Source: Sideroxyarcus sp.
Lineage (GTDB): Bacteria > Pseudomonadota > Gammaproteobacteria > Burkholderiales > Gallionellaceae
Assembly: GCA_030652215.1 (NCBI GenBank)
Contig: JAUSBC010000065.1
Coordinates: 1-39,419, forward strand
Reading direction: 5' to 3'
Length of the DNA stretch: 39,419 nucleotides
Positions within the stretch are counted from its first letter, which is position 1. Every line of letters starts with the position of its first letter. The notes beneath the pieces were generated by a model that made no database searches, had not been told where the DNA came from, and saw nothing but the letters and a program-made list of their open reading frames with translations. Position numbers and translations under genes: made by a program. This document shows positions 1-8,777 of this stretch, in pieces.

Positions 1-1491
1 CAGCGTCCATTCGCCGCCTTCCATCACGCGCTTCATGAACAGATCGGGGATCCAGTTCGAGGTGTTCATGTCGTGTGTGCGGCGACGGTCGTCGCCGGTG
101 TTCTTGCGCAGTTCCAGGAATTCTTCGATATCGAGGTGCCAGGTTTCCAGGTAGGCGCACACCGCACCCTTGCGCTTGCCGCCCTGGTTGACCGCCACGG
201 CGGTGTCGTTCACCACCTTCAGGAAGGGGACAACGCCCTGCGATTTGCCGTTGGTACCCTTGATGTGGCTGCCCAGTGCGCGCACATTGGTCCAATCGTT
301 GCCCAGACCGCCCGCGAACTTGGACAGCAATGCGTTCTCTTTCAACGCCTCATAGATGCCGTCCAGATCATCCGCCACCGTAGTCAAGTAGCAGGAAGAC
401 AGCTGCGAACGGCGCGTACCCGAATTGAACAGAGTCGGCGTGGAGCTCATGAAGTCGAAGCTGGACAGCAGGCGATAGAACTCGATGGCGCGCTCTTCGC
501 GGTTGATCTCGTTCAGGCTCAGGCCCATCGCCACGCGCATGAAGAACGCCTGCGGCAGTTCGATGCGCTTGTCCTCGATATGCAGGAAATAGCGGTCATA
601 CAAAGTCTGCAGACCCAGATAATTGAATTGCTGGTCGCGGCTCGCATCCAGCGCATTGGCCAGACGCTCCAGGTCGAAATGCCCCAGTTCTTCGTTCAGC
701 AGCTCTGCCGCTATGCCCTGCTTGATGTATTTGGGGAAATACTCGACCTAGCGCGCCGCCATGTCGGCCTGCAACACCTCTTCGCCCAAGGTCTCGCAAA
801 AGATGTTGTTCAACAGCAAACGGGCAGTGACGAAGCTGTAAGCCGGGTCATGCTCGATCAGCGTACGCGCGGAGAGGATCGAGCACTTGCGCACTTCTTC
901 GATGGCAACGCCATCGTACAGATCCTTCAGGGTCAATTTGAGCACCTGCTCCGCATCGACTGCGGAACCCAGTCCCGCGCAAGCCGCCTTGATCTGGCCA
1001 GCCAATTCAGCCACATCCAGCGGACGGATAACACCGCCCACCTTCACATTCAGCACATGGACTACGTCAGTCTCTTTCTTGCCCTTGCTGCGTTCGCGGG
1101 TACGTTGCTCGCGATACAGCACATAGGAACGCGCCACGTCGTGCTCGCCGGAACGCATCAGGGAGAGCTCAACCTGGTCCTGGATATCCTCGATATGCAG
1201 CGTCCCGCCGTGCGGCTGGCGACGCACCAGCGCATTCACCACATTCGCGGTCAATTGCTCGACCAGTTCGCGCACGCGCGCCGATGCAGCACCCTGACCG
1301 CCGTTGACGGCGATGAAAGCCTTGGTCACTGCAATGGAAATTTTGCTCGGCTCGAACGAAACCACCGAGCCGTTGCGACGGATCACTTTGTACTGGTCTA
1401 GCGGGAGACTACTGGAAGAAACAACCGATTCGGAATTTTGATGCGAGAGCATGGGTAAAACAGAAGAAACGCTATCAGAAACAAGCAACAT
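1..1491 (-). CDS. nrdA: Ribonucleoside-diphosphate reductase alpha subunit, N-terminal part, with in-frame amber stop
   Basis: Large subunit of aerobic class Ia ribonucleotide reductase, which reduces ribonucleoside diphosphates to deoxyribonucleotides with NrdB. The gene runs off the window start, so only the first 497 codons are visible. Residues about 30-140 form an ATP-cone, and a second ATP-cone-like segment follows at about 145-240, as in the long betaproteobacterial NrdA type. After that come the conserved stretches [40 protein letters not shown] and [20 protein letters not shown]. Codon 248 is TAG (748-750), between AAR and VEYFPKY, and the same frame continues with perfect family similarity. 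Relatives as I remember them have Tyr here, so one base change (TAC or TAT to TAG) would explain it. The start ATG at 1491 is preceded by GGGGAG. Expression is probably under NrdR control (see upstream boxes). Identity is secure; whether the full protein is made is not. Confidence 0.93.
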
Positions 1492-1560
1492 AAAACTCCC
1501 CTTTATTATTATTTACTTGGGGCAGATCAGAACAACCCACAGCCCCGGTGAAAAGTAAAA

Positions 1561-1610
1561 AACCACTACATCTAGTGGTTCGGCATCAAATTTTCACTAA
1601 TTCTAGTGCA
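1561..1610. promoter_or_regulatory. Tandem NrdR boxes upstream of nrdA
   Basis: Two palindromes of the NrdR-box type lie upstream of nrdA: CACTA-CATC-TAGTG (1564-1577, inside the longer palindrome 1561-1580) and CACTA-ATTC-TAGTG (1595-1608). Their centres are 31 bp apart, three helical turns. This matches the known arrangement of paired NrdR boxes, where the ATP/dATP-sensing NrdR repressor binds cooperatively. The upstream box overlaps the predicted -10 element, so binding would block RNA polymerase. Confidence 0.88.
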
Positions 1611-1627
1611 TGAAGAATTTAATGCAA
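1600..1627 (-). promoter_or_regulatory. Predicted sigma-70 promoter of nrdA
   Basis: On the minus strand TTGCAT (-35, 1622-1627) and TAGAAT (-10, 1600-1605) are separated by 16 bp. The -10 element falls inside the upstream NrdR box, which fits repression by occlusion. The transcript would start near 1593, giving a leader of about 100 nt before the nrdA ATG. Confidence 0.6.
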
Positions 1628-1701
1628 GACAAATTTTGGCCTATATCTTTTTTGGCCCGGCAGGACTGGTGGATATTAAAAAGGCAGAGGGGCGTCGTCG
1701 C

Positions 1702-2238
1702 TCAGGCGAGACATTCGGAGAGCTTTTCCCAGTGGAAATACGGACCAGGGTCGGTCTTGCGTCCGGGCGCGATGTCGGAATGACCGGCGATGTCGCGTAT
1801 GGGATAGGCGCGTTTGAGATAACGAATCAGCCGCGCCAATGCCGCGTATTGGAGTTCGGTATAGGGCTCAAAGTCGCTGCCTTCAAGCTCGATGCCGATG
1901 GAGAAGTCGTTACAGCGCGTACGCCCGCGCCAGGTCGAAGCGCCCGCATGCCAGGCACGCTTGCCACAGGGGACGAACTGGACAATCTGCCCGTCGCGAC
2001 GCACCAGAAAATGGGATGACACCGTGACGCCCTTAAGCTGCTCATAATAAGAATGCTCGTCGTGATCCAGCGTATTGGTGAAGAAGCGTTCGATGGCGTT
2101 CCCGCCGTATTCATTGGGCGGCAGGCTGATGCCGTGTATGACCAGCAGGTCTATGGCCGTGTGGACGGGGCGCGCATCGCAATTGGGGGAAGGCACGCGA
2201 CGAACGCCGCTAAACCAACCTGACTTGTCGGGTTTCAA
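1702..2238 (-). CDS. ampD: 1,6-anhydro-N-acetylmuramyl-L-alanine amidase AmpD
   Basis: Zinc amidase that cleaves the stem peptide from anhydro-muropeptides during cytoplasmic peptidoglycan recycling. The 178-residue length is typical. The N-terminus carries SGWFSGVRRVPSPNCDARP, and then comes LLVIHGISLP with the first zinc His. SSHFLVRRDG is the central strand, and IAGHSDIAPGRKTDPGPYF near the C-terminus holds the second His and the Asp ligand. A longer upstream reading in this frame lies within pilR and is a shadow. I chose the TTG at 2236-2238: it overlaps the pilR stop as TTGA, no ATG lies before the conserved WFSGVR block, and the resulting length fits the family. Last gene of the PP0621-pilS-pilR-ampD run. 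In species with AmpR and AmpC, AmpD also affects beta-lactamase induction; neither gene is seen here. Confidence 0.93.
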   Translation of the reverse strand: MKPDKSGWFSGVRRVPSPNCDARPVHTAIDLLVIHGISLPPNEYGGNAIERFFTNTLDHDEHSYYEQLKGVTVSSHFLVRRDGQIVQFVPCGKRAWHAGASTWRGRTRCNDFSIGIELEGSDFEPYTELQYAALARLIRYLKRAYPIRDIAGHSDIAPGRKTDPGPYFHWEKLSECLA

Positions 2239-3596
2239 TCCGTCTTGTCCTCGTCCGTGATGGATAGACGCTCCATGCGATAGCGCAAGGCGCGGAACGT
2301 CACCCCCAATATCTTGGCAGCAGCGGTGCGGTTGAAATGGGTCTGGTGCAGCGCTTCCAGAATGGCTTCGCGCTCGATGCGGTCCAGGTAATCGGTGAGC
2401 GGGTATTTGCCCGTTCCGTTCGACTTGGGCTCGCCTTGTGCGGACTGTGCCGGCATCAACTGCAGGTCGGCGGGCGTGATGAGCCCGTCCTGACACAGCG
2501 CCAGCGCCCGCTCGATGATGTTTTCCAGTTCGCGCACATTGCCGGGGAAATCGTAGCCTTCCAGTTCGCGCAATGCCTGGGCAGAGAATTTGGCGGTCGA
2601 ATGCCCGCGCAAATGCTCCAGAATCCGGCTGGCGATCAGCGGCACATCTTCGCGCATCTCGCGCAGCGACGGCATTTGTATGGATATGACATTGAGACGG
2701 TAATACAGGTCTTGCCGGAACGTGCCCTGCTGCACGCATTTCGCCAGATCGCGGTGGGTGGCGCTAAGGATGCGCACATCCACCGGCTCTTCCTGCGTCG
2801 CACCGACCCGGCGCACCTTCTTTTCCTGGATGGCGCGCAACAGCTTCACCTGCATGGTCATCGGCAGGTCCGCCACCTCGTCCAGCAACAGGGTGCCCTG
2901 GTTCGCCGCCTGGAAGAATCCCTCTCTATCCTTATCGGCACCGGTGAAAGCCCCCTTGCGGTAGCCGAAAAACTCGCTTTCCATCAGGTTCTCGGGAATT
3001 GCGCCGCAGTTCACCGCGATGAAGGGCTGGTCGCTGCGCGCGCTTTTTTCCACGATCAGGCGCGCCGCCAGCTCCTTGCCGCTGCCGGATTCGCCGCTGA
3101 TGTGCACCGGCGCCTGACTGCGCGCCACGCGCCCGATCAGTTCGCGCACCTGCGCCATGGCGGGTGAATTCCCGAGCAGGGCACTGCCACCCTCCTTGGT
3201 CGGCGCGTTGGCGCCCGGCAGCTTGAGCGCCGAAGTGACCAGTGTACGCAACTGGTCCAGCGCCACCGGTTTGGACAGATAGTCGAACGCCCCCGCCTTG
3301 AGCACTGCGACCGCGTTTTCCAGATTGCCGTGCGCGGTGATCACGGCCACCGGCACGTCCAGGCGGCGCTCGGCAATATGCCGCACCACTTCCATGCCTT
3401 CCCCGTCGGGCATGCGCATGTCGGTCAGGCACAGATTGAATTTTTCGGTATCCAGACGCTGCTTGGCCTGCTGCACGCCGCTTGCCTGCACAACTTCCAG
3501 TCCCATGCGCACCAGTGCCAGTTCCAGCAACTCGCGGATATCCGCCTCGTCATCGACCACCAGCACGCGCGGAAGGGCTTTCACCTCAATGCTCAT
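2235..3596 (-). CDS. pilR: NtrC-family sigma-54 response regulator PilR
   Basis: Transcription activator paired with PilS; in the family it activates pilA, the type IV pilin gene, through sigma-54 RNA polymerase. The protein has 453 residues. The receiver domain (about 9-125) has the acidic DDE pocket and phospho-acceptor Asp59 in LTDMRMPD. The AAA+ domain (about 150-385) has the Walker A-like GESGSGKE, the sigma-54-contacting GAFTGA loop and LLLDEVADL. A Fis-type helix-turn-helix at the C-terminus reads NRTAAAKILGVTFRALRYRM. The ATG at 3596 lies inside the end of pilS (11-bp overlap), so translation is probably coupled. The longer upstream ORF in this frame is a shadow of pilS. The assignment to PilR rather than another NtrC-like regulator rests on the PilS-like partner and the gene order. 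Confidence 0.9.
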   Translation of the reverse strand: MSIEVKALPRVLVVDDEADIRELLELALVRMGLEVVQASGVQQAKQRLDTEKFNLCLTDMRMPDGEGMEVVRHIAERRLDVPVAVITAHGNLENAVAVLKAGAFDYLSKPVALDQLRTLVTSALKLPGANAPTKEGGSALLGNSPAMAQVRELIGRVARSQAPVHISGESGSGKELAARLIVEKSARSDQPFIAVNCGAIPENLMESEFFGYRKGAFTGADKDREGFFQAANQGTLLLDEVADLPMTMQVKLLRAIQEKKVRRVGATQEEPVDVRILSATHRDLAKCVQQGTFRQDLYYRLNVISIQMPSLREMREDVPLIASRILEHLRGHSTAKFSAQALRELEGYDFPGNVRELENIIERALALCQDGLITPADLQLMPAQSAQGEPKSNGTGKYPLTDYLDRIEREAILEALHQTHFNRTAAAKILGVTFRALRYRMERLSITDEDKTD

Positions 3597-5205
3597 CGTT
3601 GCTCCCGAACAGGATGCGGAAACATGCGCCACCGTCCGGCGCGCGTTTGTATTCGATCTTCGCGCCGTTTGCCTCGCACAACTCGCGTGCGATATACAAA
3701 CCCAGCCCTGTGCCTCCGGCATCCGTCGTAAAAAACGGCTCGAACAGTTTCTGCGCCGCATCCGCCGGCACGCCCGGCCCGTCGTCCGACACCTCCAGCA
3801 CGACGCGCCCGTCTTCGGTGACGGCGCGCAGGCGCACACTGCCGGTCTGCTTCTGGCTGTAGCGCAAGGCGTTGCGACACAGATTCCACAGCACCTGCTC
3901 GAAATGGCCGCCATCGAAACGCGCCGTGAGCGCCGCGTCGACGCGCATCTCGAATACCTCACGCGGCACCTGCTCGACTTGGCACAGGCTCTCGACAACC
4001 TCCTCCAGGCGTGCGAGCAGGTTCAAGCTCACCGACTGCAGCCGGTCACGCCGGTTGACCTGCATCACATCCTGCACGATACGGTTCAGGCGCGTCGCGT
4101 TCTCCAGGATAATCTGGAACAGGCGGTCCTGCGAGGGGTCGTGTTTCTGCTCTTTCAGCAATTCGGTTGCATAGCTGATGGACGACAGCGGATTACGTAC
4201 CTCGTGTGCGATGTTAGCGGTCAGGCGACCCAGTGCGGCCAACTTGACCTGTTGCGCCTGTTCCTGCACCCGCTGCACATCCTCCAGCACTACCACGGCT
4301 CCCCAGAATCCTTCGCGCTGCACTGGCAGGAAACGCACGCGCACCGGGTGATCGGAACCCGGCAGGCGCAGCACTTCATTGCCGAGAGCCTTGTTCTGGC
4401 GCCACGCGGCAAACATCGCTTCCAGCAAAGGGGAACATTCGGACAGATGTGACTTTCCGCCCACGGCAAAGGTATAGCCCAACAACCGTTCCGCCCCCGG
4501 GTTTGACTGGCGCACCATGCCGCGTTCGTCAACGACCAGCACGCCGTCCGGCATATCCTGGATCATCAGGCGGTTGGCCTCGGCCATGTTGGAGAGATCC
4601 ACCCCGCGCAGAAAGGCCAGCTTTTCGCTGGCCAAGGCATATTTGGACAGGGTATGCGCCAGCCAGGCCACTGCAAAATAGGAAATGCTCAGCACGCCAG
4701 CCTGAAAAAACTGCGCTGCGGCAGCATCGACAGTCAATACAGCATAGCCGTGTTCCAGCAGCACGGCTATGCTGGCCAGCGCGGCATACAACAGCGTAAT
4801 ACGTCCGCGGCTGATCATGCCGGCCAGCGCCAGCGACACCAGCGTCAGCATGCCCATATTGCCCTGAATGCCGCCGCTGAAATAAGTTAGCAGCGCGATG
4901 GCGACGATGTCGGTGCACACCTGAAACGCCAGTTGATACCCCGAGCGCGGCTTGCGCATGTTGACCGTTACGACCGAAACCAGCACCAATACGGTATATG
5001 CGGCGCTAACCCAGAAGAACCACGATTGATTCTGCTCGCTCAGCAGCACTTTGCCGAAGATCGCCGCCACGAGCACCAGGAATCCGCCCAGGATCAGGCG
5101 GTAAAGATTGAAAAAACTGATGGAACGCCACAGACTTTCTTGCGATAACGGCGCTGCCGTATGCAAGAAGGGGAAAGAACCGCTGGGGGATGAGTTATCC
5201 CGCAT
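3586..5205 (-). CDS. pilS: Sensor histidine kinase PilS
   Basis: Membrane-bound sensor kinase of the PilS-PilR system controlling type IV pilus genes; in other bacteria PilS senses pilin levels in the membrane. The protein has 539 residues. The N-terminal 200 residues hold about six hydrophobic helices (for example LILGGFLVLVAAIFGKVLL and SAAYTVLVLVSVVTV). A PAS-like domain (about 215-320) begins NMAEANRLMIQDMPDGVLVV. The H-box is ANIAHEVRNPLSS, the N-box LWNLCRNALRYS, and the ATP lid has DDGPGVP and GGTGLGLYI. It starts 5 nt after the PP0621-family gene and overlaps pilR, so the three are one transcription unit. Confidence 0.9.
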   Translation of the reverse strand: MRDNSSPSGSFPFLHTAAPLSQESLWRSISFFNLYRLILGGFLVLVAAIFGKVLLSEQNQSWFFWVSAAYTVLVLVSVVTVNMRKPRSGYQLAFQVCTDIVAIALLTYFSGGIQGNMGMLTLVSLALAGMISRGRITLLYAALASIAVLLEHGYAVLTVDAAAAQFFQAGVLSISYFAVAWLAHTLSKYALASEKLAFLRGVDLSNMAEANRLMIQDMPDGVLVVDERGMVRQSNPGAERLLGYTFAVGGKSHLSECSPLLEAMFAAWRQNKALGNEVLRLPGSDHPVRVRFLPVQREGFWGAVVVLEDVQRVQEQAQQVKLAALGRLTANIAHEVRNPLSSISYATELLKEQKHDPSQDRLFQIILENATRLNRIVQDVMQVNRRDRLQSVSLNLLARLEEVVESLCQVEQVPREVFEMRVDAALTARFDGGHFEQVLWNLCRNALRYSQKQTGSVRLRAVTEDGRVVLEVSDDGPGVPADAAQKLFEPFFTTDAGGTGLGLYIARELCEANGAKIEYKRAPDGGACFRILFGSNDEH

Positions 5206-5210
5206 CGGGC

Positions 5211-5429
5211 CTACTTGGAGGTATGCTCAATGCGATGTGCATCGCTGCAGTAGAAATTGCCCCCCGCCTTGATGCTTTCGCCTTTGGGCAGGTGCACGCC
5301 GCACTGCGCGCAGCGCACCATTTCTTCCGCCGCAACGGGGCTGTCCTGTTTGGGCGCCTGTTTGCGAAAGGATCGCAGCAACAGATAGACGACCACAACC
5401 ACGGCCAGCAGAAAAAGTAAGCGACTCAT
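5211..5429 (-). CDS. PP0621-family small membrane protein
   Basis: A 72-residue protein with one N-terminal transmembrane helix (residues about 3-19) and a short cytosolic tail containing CAQCGVHLP, a later YCSDAHR and a basic linker. The Cys/His spacing suggests a small metal-binding ribbon. The family is found before pilS in many betaproteobacteria but has no assigned function that I know. The ATG at 5429 has GGAG eight bases upstream. The close spacing to pilS (5 nt) suggests co-expression with the pilus regulators. A role in pilus control is only inference. Confidence 0.85.
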   Translation of the reverse strand: MSRLLFLLAVVVVVYLLLRSFRKQAPKQDSPVAAEEMVRCAQCGVHLPKGESIKAGGNFYCSDAHRIEHTSK

Positions 5430-5470
5430 GCGTCTTACTCCACAGAACGCCGCACACAGGCGGCTGAAAT

Positions 5471-5547
<77 letters not shown>

Positions 5548-5558
5548 AATCGGTAAAA

Positions 5559-6521
5559 TTAAAATTGCCGCGTTGCGGCAAAGTGAGCCAATTCTAACAG
5601 ACACTGCTTGTATTTAGAATCGGCAAGTGCAGCAATTGATGCGCAGGCTGCCTCGGTTTCGCGCAAAGCCTGCTGGCGCGTGAACTCCAACGCCCCCGTA
5701 TCGCGAATAATCGCCAATACTTCTGCGAACTTGCCCACGTCGCCCTGCTCGATGGCACCCCGCACCACCGCAGCTTGCGCACTGCTGCCGTGCTGCATGG
5801 CGTAGATCAGCGGCAAGGTCGGTTTGCATTCGGCCAGATCATCCCCCAGATGCTTGCCGGTCTGGGCTTCGTCGGCGGAATAATCCAGCACGTCGTCAAT
5901 CAACTGGAACGCGGTGCCCAGATGCATGCCGTATTTCGATGCCGCTTCTTCCTCGGCGGCGGAAGCCTTGCCGATGATGGCACCCAGCCGCATTGCCGCC
6001 TCGAACAGCTTGGCGGTCTTGCAGTGAATCACGCGCATGTAATTGGGGATATCAACGCCGGCATCGTGGCAGTTGAGCAATTGCAGCACCTCGCCCTCGG
6101 CAATGACGTTGGTCGCCTCGGCCAGCGTCTGCATCACGCGCATCTCGCCCACCTCAACCATCATCTGGAAGGAGCGCGAATACAGGAAATCGCCCACCAG
6201 CACGCTCGCGGCATTGCCGAACAGGGCGTTGGCCGTCTCGCGCCCTCGGCGCAATTCGGATTCGTCCACCACATCGTCGTGCAACAAAGTTGCGGTATGG
6301 ATGAATTCCACCACCGCCGCCAGATCATGATGGTATTTGCCGGCATAAGAGAATGCCTGCGCGGACAGCAACACCAATGCCGGGCGCAACCGCTTGCCGC
6401 CGCTGTTGATGATGTATTCGCCGACCTGGTTGACCAAGGCCACTTCGGAATGCAGACGGGTGCGGATTACCGCATCCACTGCTGCCATATCCGATGCGAT
6501 TAATCGCTTGAGATTGTCCAA
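5559..6521 (-). CDS. ispB: Octaprenyl (polyprenyl) diphosphate synthase
   Basis: Trans-prenyltransferase that extends farnesyl diphosphate with isopentenyl units to make the ubiquinone side chain. The product would serve the UbiA prenyltransferase encoded at 17782-18645. The 320-residue length is typical. The first aspartate-rich motif is LLHDDVVDESELRRGR and the second FQLIDDVLDYSAD; GGKRLRPALVLLSA is the substrate-binding segment. The start ATG at 6521 matches the family N-terminus (MDNLKRLI). In most relatives ispB is divergent from rplU-rpmA; here the upstream side holds an aldehyde dehydrogenase remnant instead, which points to a rearrangement. Confidence 0.95.
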   Translation of the reverse strand: MDNLKRLIASDMAAVDAVIRTRLHSEVALVNQVGEYIINSGGKRLRPALVLLSAQAFSYAGKYHHDLAAVVEFIHTATLLHDDVVDESELRRGRETANALFGNAASVLVGDFLYSRSFQMMVEVGEMRVMQTLAEATNVIAEGEVLQLLNCHDAGVDIPNYMRVIHCKTAKLFEAAMRLGAIIGKASAAEEEAASKYGMHLGTAFQLIDDVLDYSADEAQTGKHLGDDLAECKPTLPLIYAMQHGSSAQAAVVRGAIEQGDVGKFAEVLAIIRDTGALEFTRQQALRETEAACASIAALADSKYKQCLLELAHFAATRQF

Positions 6522-6784
6522 AGAAACTTCCTGTTATATATATGAGTTGCTGCCTGGCGCGTTCACGCGCTCTTTTGGGGGGCGCATTGTCGCATAAAGT
6601 GGCACCGGCTGATAAGCACCTGTGATCGAGGGGGTTTTTAGCGGTTTGACCGGCGTGTCAAGCAATATCCCGGGTTATGGCCAGTCGGCGGCTTCACATT
6701 AAGCAAGGCAAAAGGCAAGACCCATTCTCGAATTCGACCCTTGCCACCATTATTCCTTCCATAACGGCCGTCGCTTTGCATAGC
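6522..6784. other. Non-coding stretch between ispB and a decayed gene
   Basis: No convincing gene. It should contain the ispB promoter on the minus strand; an AT-rich TATATATAT run sits just upstream of the start at about 6536-6544. The plus-strand side near 6760-6784 may be further decayed aldehyde dehydrogenase sequence, but I could not align it. Confidence 0.4.
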
Positions 6785-7542
6785 TATTTCGCCGGTTGCA
6801 AGCGCCCAGGAAGGCCGTCTTTCCGATATCGACGAGCACACGGTGTGCCTACCATTTCCACGAACCGCTGGGCGTGGTCGGGCAGATCTTTCCGTGAAAT
6901 CTTCCTATCCTGATGGCAGCGTGGAAACTGGCTCCTGCCATCGTTGCCGGTAATTGTGTTGTGCTGAAGCCAGCCTCTGAGGCACCTGTCAGCATCCTGA
7001 TCCTGACTGAACTGATCTCGGATATTCTGCCGCCGGACGTATTCAACATCGTCAACGGCAATGGCCGCGAAGTCGGCTTCCCGCTCGCCACCAGCAAGCG
7101 TATCGCCAAGATCGCCTTCACCGGTTCGACCAGCACGGGGCGAGTGATCGCGCAGGTCAGCGACGATTTGAAAGGCGGCTGCTACGTGCAGCTGACCTTG
7201 TTAAAAGGACACAACAAGATGCGCGTCTTCCAGGAGGATATCTTCGGACCGGTGCTGGCGGTGACCACGTTCAAGGACGAGGTGGATGCCCTGGCCATCG
7301 CCATCTACGGTTTAGGTGCCGGCGTCTGGACGCGCGATGGCAACACCGACTATCGCATGGGCCGCGCCATCGAGGCCGGGCGCGTGGACCAACTGTATCA
7401 CGCCTACCCCGCCCACGCCGCGTTTGGCGGTTACAAGAAATCCGGCATCGGCCGTGAGACGCACAAGATGATGCTGGACCATTACCAGCGAACCAAGAAT
7501 CTGCTGGTCAGTTACAGCGAGCAGAAACTCGGTTTCTTCTGA
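6785..7542 (+). pseudogene. Decayed NAD-dependent aldehyde dehydrogenase
   Basis: Remnant of an AldB/ExaC-type aldehyde dehydrogenase. Recognisable pieces in order: YFAGC (6785), a frameshift, AQEGRLSDIDEHTV, a second frameshift near 6845, then AYHFHEPLGVVGQIFP. A TGA at 6895-6897 replaces the Trp of the usual PWN motif. An open frame then runs [20 protein letters not shown] to [13 protein letters not shown]. Here roughly 190 residues are missing, including the catalytic Glu and Cys, and the text resumes with [16 protein letters not shown]. Two small compensating indels also occur near the C-terminus, turning the usual GRVWTNCYHAYP into [11 protein letters not shown]. The C-terminal [13 protein letters not shown] is well kept. 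The open part (6913-7542) could give a 209-residue protein but not an active enzyme. Confidence 0.93.
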
Positions 7543-7560
7543 TCGGCCTGCTTCCCCCCT

Positions 7561-7608
7561 GCCGCTTTCGGGCGGCTTTTATCGGGGCGGACAACCGCCC
7601 TGATTTTT
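7561..7608 (+). terminator. Two tandem hairpins after the aldehyde dehydrogenase remnant
   Basis: The first hairpin is GCCGC-TTTCGG-GCGGC followed by TTTTA (7561-7581). The second is GGGCGG-ACAA-CCGCCC followed by TGATTTTT (7585-7608). Both look like intrinsic terminators for the plus-strand gene remnant. They also separate it from the convergent HDOD gene. Confidence 0.75.
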
Positions 7609-7638
7609 ATTCCCGGTGACTATTCAAAAGTGACGCAT

Positions 7639-8538
7639 TCAGCCTTGCACGCCCCACAATTTGTATTTCATGCTTTGTTCTCCCGCATGTGCAAAGACAA
7701 GCGCCTCCGTCTCCAGTCTGGCAATGTCTCCCAGACCGGCGATGATGTCATGCAATTGACCGCCAAATATCTCGCACAGGGCTGAAGGCAAGGCTTCCAC
7801 CGTATTCTTGCCACCCGGCTCAAGTGCCAGTTGCTTGCTGATCTGATCCGCCACAAACAGACAACTCAGCATCATGTTGCCGGGTGCTATTTCACTGTGG
7901 TGCCTGCGTACGGTGTCGGTGATCAGCTCGGGGAAATTCCACTTTTTCATGAGCATCCAGCCTATCTCGGAGTGGTCGACACCGATGATCTGTTGCTCCG
8001 CGACATGCAAAGAAACCGATCGCTCGCGGCTATAGGAAATCGCCTCCCTGAATTCCGTTGCGAGAAACCGGGCGAAAACCACTTTGCCGAAATCGTGCAG
8101 CAGCCCGGCGACATAGCAGTCTGCCGGTTTGGTCTTGTCCTGACCGTACTGCTGACACAAGCTGCGTGCCACACTGGCAGTAATCAGGGAATGCAGCAGC
8201 ATGCGCTGCACATCGAATCCGGCCGCATTCTGCTGCGGAAGCGCTGCCATCGCGGCGAAAGCCAATGCCATATTCTTGATCGCATGCATCCCGAGAAAAG
8301 TCACCGATTCATTGATCGAGGTGATTTGTTTGGGGAAGTTGTAAAAAGCGGAATTGACGGTGCGCAGCAACTTGACTGTCATCACGGGATCTTCCTCTAT
8401 GACGGTGACCAGCTCCTTAAGCGGGCAATCGTCATCGCGCGTTAGCTCCAGCATCCGCTGTACGCTTTTCGGGAAAGGAGGCATCTTGTCCACAGCAGCA
8501 GACAAACGATTTGTCAGTTCCAAAGGCGATTCGGTCAT
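7639..8538 (-). CDS. HDOD-domain signalling protein
   Basis: A 299-residue protein that is one long HDOD (HD-related output) domain, a family used in bacterial signalling, often downstream of c-di-GMP or stress inputs. Supporting motifs are MPPFPKSVQRMLELT at the N-terminus, VIEEDPVMTVKLLRTVNSAFY, INESVTFLGMHAIKNMALA and AGLLHDFGKVVFARFL, followed by HHSEI. It has no receiver, GGDEF or EAL domain, so it would act through partners. The ATG at 8538 has only a weak ribosome-binding site. It stands alone, convergent with the dehydrogenase remnant. The precise role cannot be told from sequence. Confidence 0.88.
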   Translation of the reverse strand: MTESPLELTNRLSAAVDKMPPFPKSVQRMLELTRDDDCPLKELVTVIEEDPVMTVKLLRTVNSAFYNFPKQITSINESVTFLGMHAIKNMALAFAAMAALPQQNAAGFDVQRMLLHSLITASVARSLCQQYGQDKTKPADCYVAGLLHDFGKVVFARFLATEFREAISYSRERSVSLHVAEQQIIGVDHSEIGWMLMKKWNFPELITDTVRRHHSEIAPGNMMLSCLFVADQISKQLALEPGGKNTVEALPSALCEIFGGQLHDIIAGLGDIARLETEALVFAHAGEQSMKYKLWGVQG

Positions 8539-8777
8539 ATCTGTTTGCTCGCACTTGCAGTATTTGCGAAAAACTCACGCGACTGCCCATTCTGCACCCA
8601 GCACCTATTCGCACGATTTGCATGGCAAAAGCGATGGGCCAACGGTGATATTGTGTAATTAACCCTATGGCGGCTCTGTTCGTTTACGCACAGAGTGGCT
8701 TTCTGCATGACTGAGAAATAGGGTCAGATCGAGAAAATACGAGAAATACGAAAAACAGGCCCTGCCAGATTTAATCT

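Noticed and set aside
73..1401. Long plus-strand ORF (442 codons) opposite nrdA
   Set aside because: Antisense shadow of nrdA; rich in Gln, His, Arg and Leu as expected for the opposite strand of a GC-rich gene, with no family resemblance.
1702..2739. 345-codon frame as a longer AmpD
   Set aside because: The upstream 167 codons lie within pilR in another frame and lack conservation; the TTG at 2238 gives the usual AmpD length.
8680..8705. CTCTGT...ACAGAG inverted repeat as terminator
   Set aside because: Six-base arms with a 10-nt loop and no T-run on either strand; too weak to support a call.
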